From: Alphaproteobacteria bacterium
Lineage (GTDB): Bacteria; Pseudomonadota; Alphaproteobacteria; Rs-D84
Direction of reading: 5' to 3'
Assembly: GCA_017546085.1 (NCBI GenBank)
Contig: JAFYXQ010000053.1
Span: forward strand, 1 to 34,131
DNA: 34,131 bases
Part shown: in pieces, positions 1-7,904 of the stretch
How positions within the stretch are numbered: the stretch's first letter is position 1
Layout of the letters: the number at the start of each line of letters is the position of its first letter
Made by a program: the position numbers and the translations under genes
The notes under the pieces: model-generated
What the model was told of the DNA's origin: nothing
What the model saw: only the letters and a program-made list of their open reading frames with translations
The model's database searches: none

Positions 1-1035
1 GGCGTCTGTCATTTGATAACCAGCAGACAGACCCAATACATATTCATCGAATCCATCTTCCATGTCTTCAACAACCTTTAACAAGCCATTCTTAACCTGC
101 TGCTGTTTTGCGGTCAATGTATCCATTGCGCCTGCAACGATCGCCGGGTTCATAGAAACCGCCGCCTTGGCTTGTTCCTGACTATAACCGTTTTGCATCA
201 TGGTTCCAATCGCGGCCTTGGTTGCAGATTCTGTTGAAATCGCGTTCAAACCAGATGCCAAGCCATCAACACCGTTGTCAGAATGATGCTTAAATGTAAA
301 GCTTGCGCCAAACGACCATTTGTCGTTCATTTGATAGAATGCCTTTAAGCCCGCGTTAACCTCGGTTGCAGATTTCAAATCAACAGAAATTTCGTTTGAG
401 AAGCCCAACATTGTCAAGGTTGCCCTATCCAATATGCCAGCACCTAACTTGCTTGCATCGATTGCCTTGACTTCAATACTGTTGTTGTCGTTGCCAAATG
501 TGCGCAGAACTTCTGCAAATCCAGCAACGCTGAATTTTTCCCATTGTTTACCAACCTGTGTTCCAACATGGAATCCCCAGCGGCCGTTTGAATAATTGTC
601 GTATGTAAAACCATCAACATCATATGAACCGGACATTTCGCTGATACCACCCAACTGTGCGTCAGCATACAAGTCCCAAACATAACCATTCAAATCCAAT
701 GCGCGATATTTTAATCCCGCACGCCCCAAATGCATACCCTTGCGATCAATGTCGCCGTCGTGGGTATAGCCAAATTTACCATACAATTCCAAGTTATCTA
801 AAATACCGTATCCCAATTCTTCGTGGAAACGCCAGATTGGAAATTCAGTTGCGCCATCATGATTTTTTGTCTGATGTGCGTTCGAATCGTCTGCGATTTT
901 GTACATTACACCCGCAGATGTTTTGGAATATACCGCGCCCTTGGTTGGCATATATAACGGATTTTCCAAATTCGCAGCATATGCCGGTGCAGTTAATACT
1001 GATAAAGCAACCGCTGCCTTTAAAGTTTTTTTCAT
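1..1035 (-). CDS. Outer-membrane beta-barrel-like protein (3' end beyond window)
   Basis: A continuous frame of 345 codons runs from an ATG at 1033-1035 to the window edge with no stop, so the C-terminus is missing. The start is preceded by AAGGAG at about 1045-1050. The N-terminus MKKTLKAAVALSVLTAPAYA is a clear Sec signal peptide, with cleavage predicted after residue 20. The mature part alternates aromatic and small polar residues, with repeated Gly-Tyr/Trp-Gly turns (for example GYGILDNLELYGKFGYTHDG and KWSFGASFTFKHH), as in transmembrane beta strands of outer-membrane proteins. An Ala/Gln/Met-rich stretch around residues 260-315 looks like a non-barrel insertion. No named porin family is recognised. 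The gene is divergent from the paralogue pair at 1296-2496. The assignment is from composition and signal peptide, not from a family motif. Confidence 0.75.
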   Translation of the reverse strand, partial: MKKTLKAAVALSVLTAPAYAANLENPLYMPTKGAVYSKTSAGVMYKIADDSNAHQTKNHDGATEFPIWRFHEELGYGILDNLELYGKFGYTHDGDIDRKGMHLGRAGLKYRALDLNGYVWDLYADAQLGGISEMSGSYDVDGFTYDNYSNGRWGFHVGTQVGKQWEKFSVAGFAEVLRTFGNDNNSIEVKAIDASKLGAGILDRATLTMLGFSNEISVDLKSATEVNAGLKAFYQMNDKWSFGASFTFKHHSDNGVDGLASGLNAISTESATKAAIGTMMQNGYSQEQAKAAVSMNPAIVAGAMDTLTAKQQQVKNGLLKVVEDMEDGFDEYVLGLSAGYQMTDA

Positions 1036-1119
1036 CTGTTAACTCCTTGGTTTTGATGAATTTCCGCACCCCCATTATTGGCAAGATGCAGGTTCATATC
1101 CATGTCGCCCATTCTTGGC

Positions 1120-1180
1120 AACAACATGTTGTTACGATACGAACATCTGTATTCTTGCACGCATATAGGACAGATGTCAA
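1120..1180 (-). promoter_or_regulatory. Promoter with inverted repeats for the outer-membrane protein gene
   Basis: Reading leftwards, TTGACA (1180-1175) is followed after 18 bp by AAGAAT (1156-1151), a plausible sigma70 pair. An 8-bp inverted repeat, ACATCTGT (1143-1150) and ACAGATGT (1170-1177), brackets this promoter. A perfect 14-bp palindrome, AACAACATGTTGTT (1120-1133), lies in the expected 5' leader. Both could be regulator sites. The elements are seen directly; their function is inferred. Confidence 0.4.
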
Positions 1181-1206
1181 AAAATCTTTTTTCTTGACAA
1201 GGGGAC

Positions 1207-1239
1207 TTGAAATATATACGCGCGCGACCTATATATAAT
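1207..1239 (+). promoter_or_regulatory. Probable promoter of the 1296-2496 gene pair
   Basis: TTGAAA (1207-1212) is followed after 17 bp by TATATA (1230-1235), which runs into TATAAT (1234-1239). A stronger -35, TTGACA at 1194-1199, also lies upstream but is badly spaced for these -10 boxes. The first gene starts at 1296 behind AAGGAG. Confidence 0.45.
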
Positions 1240-1295
1240 TGCTGTGGGGGATGACATAGCAAATTTGTATAACTTTATTAAGTAAGGAGTTTGAT

Positions 1296-1955
1296 ATGAC
1301 AGCACAGGAAAATGCAAATAAAATTCAACATGAATTGATTATTAATATCAGCAAGGATTTGGCACAAAAATTAAACCCACAATTAAGAAAAGAAATGGTT
1401 GATGCATATTTAAAGCTTTTTTCTGCAATGGCATGGAAAAATTGGACCGAAAAGAAACCATTGGGTCAGGCATGGCAGAATGCGCTGACGCAGTGTGATG
1501 ATGTTCTGAAATCAGAAAATGCAAAAAATCCTGCTGTTGAGTATATGAAGATTTTTGCAAACGCATACAAAAAACATCAATCTAAGGTTATCATGCTAAA
1601 TAAAAACAGCGAAAATCTTATTAATAAAACTGACGAAAAAATTCAAAAAATACGCGAAAATTCTGATTCGCAAATAAAACAGTCAATCGCAAAGATTAAG
1701 GCACTGATTGCGTTTCACGTCAAAGCAATCGACAAGAAAAATCAAATCGGCAAAGAAAATACGATAAAAAAATCTGAAAATGATTTGCAGTGGGGCAACG
1801 CACAAAATCCGCAAATGAACGAATTAAAAACAGCAGAATCAACCGCAACGAACAAACCTGACAAAGCACAGCAATTAGATAATGCAAAAAAGATGCTGCA
1901 AATGATGATAACAAAGTTTTTGTTCAATCAAAAACAAACCGTAAATAGAGGATAA
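1296..1955 (+). CDS. Hypothetical protein, first of two tandem paralogues
   Basis: 219 residues starting at an ATG with AAGGAG at 1284-1289. There is no signal peptide or membrane segment, so it is probably cytosolic or an effector-like soluble protein. The first ~110 residues resemble the next gene: both have a leucine-rich start, an LFS..(8)..NW segment, a basic KKPLGQAW/GEKLMDAW segment, and an NPAVEYM/NPAVLYA motif followed by basic residues. From residue ~105 the protein becomes Lys/Gln/Asn-rich and helical, with a heptad-like pattern suggesting a coiled coil, and ends in a polar tail. I do not recognise the family. It is followed after 4 bp by the paralogue, and both are probably read from one promoter at about 1207-1239. 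Confidence 0.75.
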   Translation: MTAQENANKIQHELIINISKDLAQKLNPQLRKEMVDAYLKLFSAMAWKNWTEKKPLGQAWQNALTQCDDVLKSENAKNPAVEYMKIFANAYKKHQSKVIMLNKNSENLINKTDEKIQKIRENSDSQIKQSIAKIKALIAFHVKAIDKKNQIGKENTIKKSENDLQWGNAQNPQMNELKTAESTATNKPDKAQQLDNAKKMLQMMITKFLFNQKQTVNRG

Positions 1956-1959
1956 AAAA

Positions 1960-2496
1960 ATGGACAAGGATTTTGAAAAAATATCAGCACTATTAAACGG
2001 CGAACAAATTGATTCTTATTACAAGAATCAATTAACCGATGCCGACAAGGCACAGATAGATAACGCTATTGAAACATTATTTTCTGGTCTATCCCTCGAT
2101 AATTGGTTAAAGGGTGAAAAATTGATGGATGCATGGAAAGCCGCGCTGGACACAATTCGTGAAATGATTTTTTCAATTCGTTTACAAAATCCTGCTGTAT
2201 TATATGCACGTCAGGCCGTATTTGAACATCGTAAAAAGTGGCATATAAAAATAGTTTATTCACCACATGGCCATGAAACAATTAATTGTTCGCCTGAAAA
2301 ACACGAACAATATCAAGAAAACGCCAATGAAAAGATTCAAAATGGTATGGAAATGTTGCGCAAAAAATTTTTAGAATTCGAATCCGGAACACCGAAACAA
2401 CAACCTGAAAAAAAACAGATTCACAAAACAACAAATCTACAAATGGTCATGACACGCGAAAACGAACATGAACGTACCCGTGAACGCGAAATATAA
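1960..2496 (+). CDS. Hypothetical protein, second of two tandem paralogues
   Basis: 178 residues. The ATG lies 4 bp after the upstream stop, with an AGAGGA ribosome site overlapping the end of the first gene, so the two are translationally close. The central NW..GEKLMDAWKAAL block and the NPAVLYAR motif align with the preceding protein, showing an old duplication. The C-terminal third is charged, and the last residues are a run of Glu/Arg/His (EREN-type low complexity). No signal peptide or membrane helix is visible. Function is unknown. No terminator is visible between it and ackA; ackA has its own promoter at 2512-2540. Confidence 0.75.
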   Translation: MDKDFEKISALLNGEQIDSYYKNQLTDADKAQIDNAIETLFSGLSLDNWLKGEKLMDAWKAALDTIREMIFSIRLQNPAVLYARQAVFEHRKKWHIKIVYSPHGHETINCSPEKHEQYQENANEKIQNGMEMLRKKFLEFESGTPKQQPEKKQIHKTTNLQMVMTRENEHERTREREI

Positions 2497-2511
2497 CCAA
2501 CCAGTTTACGG

Positions 2512-2540
2512 TTGAAATCGTTTAAAACCTTTGCTAATCT
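2512..2540 (+). promoter_or_regulatory. Promoter of ackA
   Basis: TTGAAA (2512-2517), a 17-bp spacer, then TAATCT (2535-2540). A TG one base before the -10 (TGC) makes it an extended -10 promoter. It lies 31 bp upstream of the ackA start codon. Confidence 0.55.
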
Positions 2541-2570
2541 ATCCGGCGAAGAAGAAAAAAAGGATTTCAA

Positions 2571-3812
2571 ATGTATATACTTGCACTGAATTGCGGTTCT
2601 TCGTCCCTGAAATATCAAGTCTTTGACGCAGACACCAAAACCGCCATCGTTGGTGGTAATGTTGAAAAAATCGGATTACCAGATTCTTTTGTTACACAAA
2701 AATATCCTGATGGAACAAAACAGAAAAAAGAATGCAGTATGCAAAACCATAACGAAGCATTAAATGTTGTTATGTTTATGCTGCGCGAGGCATCTGTGGA
2801 CATGAACGAAATTAAGGGCGTCGGGCATCGTGTTGTATTGGGGGGTGAAAAATTTGCATCATCCGTTGAAATTAATGACGAAGTCATCAAGACAATTGAA
2901 GAATTATCCGCAATTGCACCATTACATAATCCTGCTGCACTGGTTGGCATCGTCGCAGCACAACAGTTATTACCAAACGCAAAACAGGTTGCAGTATTTG
3001 ACACAGCATTCCATCAGACAATGCCTGATTATGCCTATCGTTATGCAGTTCCACGCGCGTGGTACAGCGAATTGGGGGTTCGTAGATACGGATTCCACGG
3101 AACAAGCCATCTGTATGTTTCAAAGCGCGCTGCAAAAATGTTGGGCAAACCTGCAGATGAATGCAATCTGATTACACTGCACATTGGTTCGGGGGCGTCC
3201 GCAACCGCAATTCGCAATGGTGTTTCTGTGGACACTTCACTGGGGATGACACCACTCGCAGGGTTAACAATGGGTACACGTCCAGGCGATTTAGACCCAG
3301 GTGTTGTTCTGTACGTAATGCAGAGATTGGGCATAAATGCGGACCAGATGCAAAAACATTTAAATAAAGATTCTGGATTGATGGGTATCACCGAATGCTT
3401 TGCGGATCGTCGTGATGTAGAAGGCAACAAGGACACAAATGACCTGTGCCGTTTGGCCATAGACATGGAAGCACACAATGTAAAAAAATACATCGGTGCA
3501 TTTATGGCAGAACTGGGGCATGTTGATGCGTTGGTATTTACCGCAGGTGTAGGGGAAAATGATGATTACTTGCGCGAAAAATTCTGCGAAGGCCTGGAAG
3601 AACTTGGCATCAAACTTGATAAAGAAAAAAATGCCAAGGCCTTGGCACGCAAAGGTGTTGACGAAGCTGTTATCAGCACCGATGACAGTCGTGTAAAAAT
3701 ATTCATGGTTGCAACAAACGAAGAACTGGTTATTGTTGAAGATACAATTGCAATTATGAACGGAACATATAACCCAAATCACTTGGAAATGGATTATTCA
3801 TTTGCAAAATAA
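2571..3812 (+). CDS. ackA: Acetate kinase
   Basis: 413 residues, close to the usual ~400. It catalyses reversible transfer of phosphate between acetyl phosphate and ADP, giving acetate and ATP (substrate-level phosphorylation or acetate activation). Family signatures are intact: N-terminal phosphate-binding NCGSSSLKY (residues 7-15), GHRVVLGGE with Arg87, the FDTAFH segment with catalytic-type Asp144, and GFHGTSH (174-180). The start is an ATG behind AAGGA at 2560-2565. A good terminator follows the stop. The usual partner gene pta (phosphotransacetylase) is not adjacent, so acetyl phosphate must come from a gene elsewhere or from another route. This is a housekeeping metabolic enzyme of the cytosol. 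Confidence 0.97.
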   Translation: MYILALNCGSSSLKYQVFDADTKTAIVGGNVEKIGLPDSFVTQKYPDGTKQKKECSMQNHNEALNVVMFMLREASVDMNEIKGVGHRVVLGGEKFASSVEINDEVIKTIEELSAIAPLHNPAALVGIVAAQQLLPNAKQVAVFDTAFHQTMPDYAYRYAVPRAWYSELGVRRYGFHGTSHLYVSKRAAKMLGKPADECNLITLHIGSGASATAIRNGVSVDTSLGMTPLAGLTMGTRPGDLDPGVVLYVMQRLGINADQMQKHLNKDSGLMGITECFADRRDVEGNKDTNDLCRLAIDMEAHNVKKYIGAFMAELGHVDALVFTAGVGENDDYLREKFCEGLEELGIKLDKEKNAKALARKGVDEAVISTDDSRVKIFMVATNEELVIVEDTIAIMNGTYNPNHLEMDYSFAK

Positions 3813-3823
3813 AAAAACAAACG

Positions 3824-3853
3824 ACATCCCCGAAAATCGGGGATGTTTTTTTA
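3824..3853 (+). terminator. Rho-independent terminator of ackA
   Basis: ACATCCCCG (3824-3832) pairs with CGGGGATGT (3838-3846) around a 5-base loop and is followed by a run of T. It starts 11 bp after the ackA stop. Confidence 0.9.
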
Positions 3854-3934
3854 TATGCTTTTATCAAAACTTTTCCTTGCACTAACTTTTTTATTTTTTT
3901 AGCATGTGTATATATTAAATGAAGGTTAAGTATT

Positions 3935-4681
3935 ATGAATTTTAGACGTCTTGTGGCCAATATAATTTGTGGATTTATTCCAAACAAAAAACTGCGCAGC
4001 AAGGTTCGCGTTGTTCTAAGATATCCAGAAACACATTCATACATAAAGTTTGTACGTAAATGGGCCGAAAAAAATGATGGTGGACTAAAAAAAATTTCTA
4101 TCGCGTTTGGTGTTGGCTGTAAAAATCTTATTGTTATTGCAAATGAAAAAAATGTTTTTAAATTTTCACTTGTAAACGATGGGAAAAAAGCTGCTGAACG
4201 TGAAATGCGTATATCTAATGCTTTTAAAAATATCACACCAATACCATTGCCAAACATGGAACTTATAGAATGGAAAGGTATCACCATTCGACGTCAAGAA
4301 TTTTTCAGCGGAAAATTAATCGGGGATTTTGAACCCGGTTATGTTTTACAAAACCGTGAAAAGGTCGCAAAACAATTGGCAAATTTTTTACATGTTATTG
4401 GAACATCTGATCCAAAAGAAATTCGCGATTTAAAACCAACAAAAACATCCAAACCTGATTTTCTTTATGGCTGGTTCCATAACGATATTGGCCAGAACTT
4501 TATGATGGACGACGAACTTAACATAACAGGTTTTATCGATTGGGAAAACACTGATTTTTGCGACTGGAAACCAACACTTTATGCAGCCGAAAGACACTGG
4601 GACAAAAACGGATATCGCGGTTTAATGGTTGATGTTTTAGCTGAATATTCCAAGTTATTTAACGCCCACAAAAACAAATAA
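3935..4681 (+). CDS. Kinase-fold phosphotransferase (APH/LPS-core kinase-like)
   Basis: 248 residues. The C-terminal half carries the small-molecule kinase pattern of the aminoglycoside phosphotransferase/protein-kinase-like fold: WFHNDIGQNFM with His182, Asp184 and Asn188 (H-x-D-x3-N), then GFIDWEN with Asp202 as the metal ligand. VFKFS (Lys76) and EREMRISNAF (Glu89-Glu91 region) fit the ATP-anchoring Lys and the helix C Glu. The first ~30 residues are an amphipathic basic stretch (FIPNKKLRSKVR) like those at the start of membrane-associated LPS glycosyltransferases and core kinases, which suggests a lipid-linked glycan substrate at the inner membrane face. This substrate guess is inference; an antibiotic-modifying role cannot be excluded. 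It stands alone between ackA and a phospholipase D-type gene. Confidence 0.7.
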   Translation: MNFRRLVANIICGFIPNKKLRSKVRVVLRYPETHSYIKFVRKWAEKNDGGLKKISIAFGVGCKNLIVIANEKNVFKFSLVNDGKKAAEREMRISNAFKNITPIPLPNMELIEWKGITIRRQEFFSGKLIGDFEPGYVLQNREKVAKQLANFLHVIGTSDPKEIRDLKPTKTSKPDFLYGWFHNDIGQNFMMDDELNITGFIDWENTDFCDWKPTLYAAERHWDKNGYRGLMVDVLAEYSKLFNAHKNK

Positions 4682-4724
4682 TAAATATGAAAAAAATCCT
4701 AAATCATTAAAAAATATAATGAAT

Positions 4725-4757
4725 TTGACTTGCAGGTATAAAATGTTTTAATATAAT
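4725..4757 (+). promoter_or_regulatory. Promoter of the phospholipase D-family gene
   Basis: TTGCAG (4730-4735), a 16-bp spacer, then a perfect TATAAT (4752-4757). An overlapping alternative is TTGACT (4725-4730) with TTTAAT (4747-4752). The coding start is about 30 bp downstream. Confidence 0.6.
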
Positions 4758-4787
4758 AAATACAACAATAAAACGAAGGTGTTGGGA

Positions 4788-6377
4788 TTGAATATATTTA
4801 AACGTGTTTTTAGTGTTGTTTTTGCATTGCCATTAATTGGATGCACGACCGTTCCGACCAGTATGAACGATGCAAGACTTGACGACTATACACCAAAGAT
4901 TACATCCGCTGATTTTAATTTCAATCCATACGAAACACCAATTGCAAGAATTTACGAAGAAGAATTATCGTCTGGAAATAACTTGTCCGGCGCAACATTG
5001 ATTGAAGACGGACTGTCTGCGTTTGTTATACGTTCTGCATTTGCACGTATGGCAACAAAAACTATCGATTTACAAACATATATTTACAGCAATGATTTTA
5101 CATCCAAGGTTTTGGTTACAGAATTAAAACGCGCTGCAGATCGCGGGGTCAAGGTTCGTATTTTAATAGATGATTACGGAACAAAATCAGATATTGTCGA
5201 TGTGATGCTGCTGAACCAACATCCTAATATAGAAGTTAAGGTATTTAATACCGTAGCAAATCGTTCTAAGCTGCTATATTACCCACAGTTCTTGGCTGAT
5301 TTTTCACGTTTAAATTCACGCATGCACAACAAATTATTCATTGTGGATAATATCGCATATATTACCGGCGGACGAAATGTTGGCAGTAACTATTTTTACC
5401 CAGAAACCGCTTCAAACTTTTCCGATACTGATGTGTTATTTATTGGCGACATGACACATTTTGCAACTGACAGTTTTGATGAATACTGGAACCATCATTT
5501 ATCAATCCCTGCGACAATGTTCCCAAAATCAAAGTCAAAACGTGATGCAAAACGTTTGCAGGACGAAATGAAGCGCATAACATCAGATAAGGCTGATGCA
5601 ACCCAACGATACAATGATATTATCAATATCGCACAGTCTGATTATAAAAGCAAGAAGTTCGATTTTAGCTGGGGTCGTGGTAAATTCCTTGCAGACCCAC
5701 CACAGAAGGTTGAAATGTCTATGGCAGAAAAGGAAGAATATCGTGGCGATATAATCAATGCGCTAAGACATCTGTGGGACAAAACAGAAAAGTCTGTTTA
5801 TATGTCTGCCGCATATTTTGTGCCCGGTCAAGGCGGGCTTGAACATATGTTACAGGAAGAAAAATTAGGTGTTCATATTACGGTTGTAACAAATTCGCTA
5901 GCATCAACAAATGCACCAACGGTTTATGCAAAATGGGAAAAATATAGAAAGCAATTAATTGAATCCGGTGCAGATGTTTATGAATTTATGGTGTCCGCAG
6001 AAAACCTGCGCGCCAAGGAACATGACCGAGAACGAAAACAGTCCAGTTTTTCTGTTTTGCATAGCAAAACAATGGTTTTTGATGACGATATTTCATGGAT
6101 AGGTAGTTTTAATCTCGACCCGCGTAGCGCATATTATAATACTGAAAATGTTGCAATATTCGAAAGTCGTGATTTCGCGAAAAAATTACGCGAAATGATT
6201 ATCAAAGACACACAGACATCATGGCATGTTACACTTGATGAAAATGAAAATCCAATTTGGACGGGCAGTAGACCAAATGACAAGGTGCCACAAATTCACA
6301 AACATGCACCTGACACCAGCATATTTAGACGTATTTGGAAAAATTTAAGTAATCTTGTTCCTGAAAAATTTGTATAA
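4788..6377 (+). CDS. Phospholipase D/cardiolipin synthase-family lipoprotein
   Basis: A TTG at 4788 is the preferred start because GAAGG (4775-4779) sits 8 bp before it; a GTG at 4779 is in frame but overlaps that site. The resulting 529-residue protein opens with a lipoprotein signal ending in LPLIGC (Cys19), so it should be lipid-anchored in the envelope. Two HKD catalytic motifs are intact: HNKLFIVD (His180, Lys182, Asp187) followed by a GGRN, and HSKTMVFD (His425, Lys427, Asp432) followed by GSFNLDPRS. Length and motif spacing fit the ClsC/YmdC-type cardiolipin synthase branch, which transfers phosphatidyl groups between phospholipids; hydrolytic phospholipase activity is the alternative. 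The gene has its own promoter and shares a bidirectional terminator with the facing gene. Confidence 0.88.
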   Translation: MNIFKRVFSVVFALPLIGCTTVPTSMNDARLDDYTPKITSADFNFNPYETPIARIYEEELSSGNNLSGATLIEDGLSAFVIRSAFARMATKTIDLQTYIYSNDFTSKVLVTELKRAADRGVKVRILIDDYGTKSDIVDVMLLNQHPNIEVKVFNTVANRSKLLYYPQFLADFSRLNSRMHNKLFIVDNIAYITGGRNVGSNYFYPETASNFSDTDVLFIGDMTHFATDSFDEYWNHHLSIPATMFPKSKSKRDAKRLQDEMKRITSDKADATQRYNDIINIAQSDYKSKKFDFSWGRGKFLADPPQKVEMSMAEKEEYRGDIINALRHLWDKTEKSVYMSAAYFVPGQGGLEHMLQEEKLGVHITVVTNSLASTNAPTVYAKWEKYRKQLIESGADVYEFMVSAENLRAKEHDRERKQSSFSVLHSKTMVFDDDISWIGSFNLDPRSAYYNTENVAIFESRDFAKKLREMIIKDTQTSWHVTLDENENPIWTGSRPNDKVPQIHKHAPDTSIFRRIWKNLSNLVPEKFV

Positions 6378-6378
6378 A

Positions 6379-6402
6379 AAAATGCCCAATTGGGCATTTT
6401 TT
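6379..6402. terminator. Bidirectional terminator between convergent genes
   Basis: AAATGCCC and GGGCATTT form a hairpin with A-rich and T-rich flanks on both sides, so it can stop transcription from the PLD-family gene (+) and from the 6401-6730 gene (-). It overlaps the stop codon of the latter. Confidence 0.85.
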
Positions 6403-6730
6403 AATGATGGGATACAATGTGCAATATCAAACTGACCACAAAAGCAATTGTTATCGCAATCATAATAATTTTTTGAAGCCTGTGCGAATTGGCGCCGCCA
6501 CAATGTTCACAATCGCAGTTGCAATCGCGCATAATTAAACACCATGACACAATCAGCATCACACCTGAAAACACAAATAACCACGGTTCCAACCAATGTG
6601 GCAACAAATGAAAATGTGCCACATCTGGCGCAACAAGCCCAATTACCGCCAACCCCATTGGCAGACCACAACAAAAAATATGCGGCAAAATACTTGCGAC
6701 AATCCCTATCTTTACAGCCTTGTTTTTCAT
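6401..6730 (-). CDS. Small Cys/His-rich integral membrane protein (Mer-transporter-like)
   Basis: 109 residues with three predicted membrane helices (about 5-35, 45-67 and 85-105). A CC pair sits inside the first helix in the context HIFCCGLPMGLAVIGL, and a cytoplasmic or periplasmic loop contains four closely spaced Cys (CNCDCEHCGG). His residues cluster between helices 1 and 2 and at the C-terminus (ILHIVSHH). Vicinal Cys in the first helix plus a Cys-rich loop recall the MerT/MerC/MerF family of small metal-ion membrane proteins, but the sequence is not a clear member and no mer or metal-resistance genes are nearby. Metal binding or transport is therefore a hypothesis. Confidence 0.7.
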   Translation of the reverse strand: MKNKAVKIGIVASILPHIFCCGLPMGLAVIGLVAPDVAHFHLLPHWLEPWLFVFSGVMLIVSWCLIMRDCNCDCEHCGGANSHRLQKIIMIAITIAFVVSLILHIVSHH

Positions 6731-6796
6731 ATACTTAACCCTTTTTACGTTGGGGAATTATATATAATTTTATCCGTTTATCAAACAAATAAAAAA

Positions 6797-6824
6797 TTGA
6801 CACTTTTCCTTTTTTTGCTATAAA
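6797..6824 (+). promoter_or_regulatory. Strong promoter immediately upstream of the 6833 gene
   Basis: TTGACA (6797-6802), a 16-bp spacer, then TATAAA (6819-6824). Transcription would start at about 6831-6833, on or just before the ATG, so the message has essentially no 5' leader. Confidence 0.75.
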
Positions 6825-6832
6825 TCACAGCG

Positions 6833-7729
6833 ATGAGTAATGTTGATGAGCAAATTTCGCATACGTACAGTTTCCAAGACCGCGGGCCGGTATATATTTT
6901 TACAAATGAAAATATTGCAGGATATCTAAATACTATTGGTGATTTAAGGGGTAAGAATATTTTGTCTGTTGCTGCATCTGGCGACCAAGCGTTTCACGCG
7001 TATTTGGCGGGTGCAAAACATGTTGATACATTTGATATAAATTCCTTTCAAAACAATATCGTTGAATTAAAATTGCATATGATAAAATATTTGCCGTATG
7101 ATAAATTTATGACATTTTTCTTTGATCAAAACAATTTTTTTAATTGTAAAATTATAGAACCGATTTCAGATAAATTTTCAAAAAAACTATCAGAATTTAT
7201 CCAATATTATTTAAAAGACGGTATTAAAATGATACGATATCGTGCCGCAACCGCTGAAGATTTTAGGATTCGAGATAAGGTACCATATCTATACAGTCCA
7301 GATAAGTATTATAAATTACGCGATTGCCTGCCTGAAAAAATTGATTTTAAACGATGCGACATATCGGAAATACCAAAAAAATTTAATATGCAATATGATG
7401 TGATATTGTTGTCTAATATTTTTGAATATTTATATATGGGATATAATTTATTAAGCACCGAACAGCGAATTGTGCAATTTTATAGGGATACATTATCAAA
7501 AATAGCAGACAAAAACCTGACGCACGAAAGTGGAAAAATTGTGTTTAACTATATGTGGAACACGACCCCTGATGCATGGAATTCTTTTATGGACTATTTT
7601 AATAAAAAAAATTTGATACCAATCAGTTCTACAATTGAAAGAAAGTTTTATGCGCGCGCCGTTGATGCGATATCAAAACCTAATTCGGGTTGGGATGTTG
7701 CGTTAATAATGTCCCAAAAACAAAAATAA
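6833..7729 (+). CDS. SAM-binding protein, BtaA/DUF3419-like
   Basis: 298 residues beginning with ATG at 6833. There is no Shine-Dalgarno sequence and the promoter -10 ends only 8 bp upstream, so translation is probably leaderless. Residues ~40-75 have a Rossmann-like SAM-binding layout: ILSVAASGDQAFHAYLAGA, then HVDTFDIN, then VELKLHMIKYL. The Gly-Asp pair, the acidic FDIN end of strand 2 and the following ELKL helix resemble the DUF3419 family, whose known member BtaA transfers the 3-amino-3-carboxypropyl group of SAM to diacylglycerol in betaine lipid synthesis. A later VILLSNIFEYL segment fits strand 4 of such folds. The remainder is AT-rich and not diagnostic. It could equally be another class I methyltransferase. 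No partner btaB is adjacent. Confidence 0.6.
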   Translation: MSNVDEQISHTYSFQDRGPVYIFTNENIAGYLNTIGDLRGKNILSVAASGDQAFHAYLAGAKHVDTFDINSFQNNIVELKLHMIKYLPYDKFMTFFFDQNNFFNCKIIEPISDKFSKKLSEFIQYYLKDGIKMIRYRAATAEDFRIRDKVPYLYSPDKYYKLRDCLPEKIDFKRCDISEIPKKFNMQYDVILLSNIFEYLYMGYNLLSTEQRIVQFYRDTLSKIADKNLTHESGKIVFNYMWNTTPDAWNSFMDYFNKKNLIPISSTIERKFYARAVDAISKPNSGWDVALIMSQKQK

Positions 7730-7744
7730 AATCAATACTAAAAG

Positions 7745-7904
7745 ACTGGCGTCCCCAGCAGGACTGTATATTCCCATCTGTGGCGCGTCGCCACGATGGG
7801 CCCCTTTCACTTCGCGCACTGCGCTACGTCCCGAACCTGACGCAACATAAAATGTTGCTTGGACGGTTCTTCGTCCTGTGTGAACTGGCGTCCCCAGCAG
7901 GACT
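7745..7904. repeat. 21-bp direct repeat of the tRNA-Arg 3' end
   Basis: Positions 7745-7765 and 7884-7904 are identical over 21 bp. The right copy is the 3' part of the tRNA-Arg gene (CCA end, acceptor strand and part of the T arm); the left copy has no tRNA attached. Duplicated tRNA 3' ends are the usual trace of site-specific integration (attL/attR), but only 118 bp lie between the copies and no integrase is present. It could also be a truncated tRNA copy left by duplication. Confidence 0.85.
7773..7876. other. Chain of hairpins between the tRNA-end repeats
   Basis: This segment is more GC-rich than the flanking DNA and holds successive inverted repeats. CCCATC-GTGGCG (7773-7785, one bulged base) pairs with CGCCAC-GATGGG (7789-7800), a 12-bp stem. 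GCGC at 7814-7817 pairs with 7821-7824. GCAACAT (7842-7848) pairs with ATGTTGC (7852-7858). GGACG (7861-7865) pairs with CGTCC (7872-7876). No credible coding sequence is present. It may be a small structured RNA downstream of the tRNA, a palindromic repeat element, or the remnant of an integrated element. Confidence 0.6.

Noticed and set aside
657-1238. Long open frame on the + strand across the start of the outer-membrane protein gene
   Set aside because: It is antisense to a gene with a signal peptide and ribosome site, and its translation has no protein-like character.
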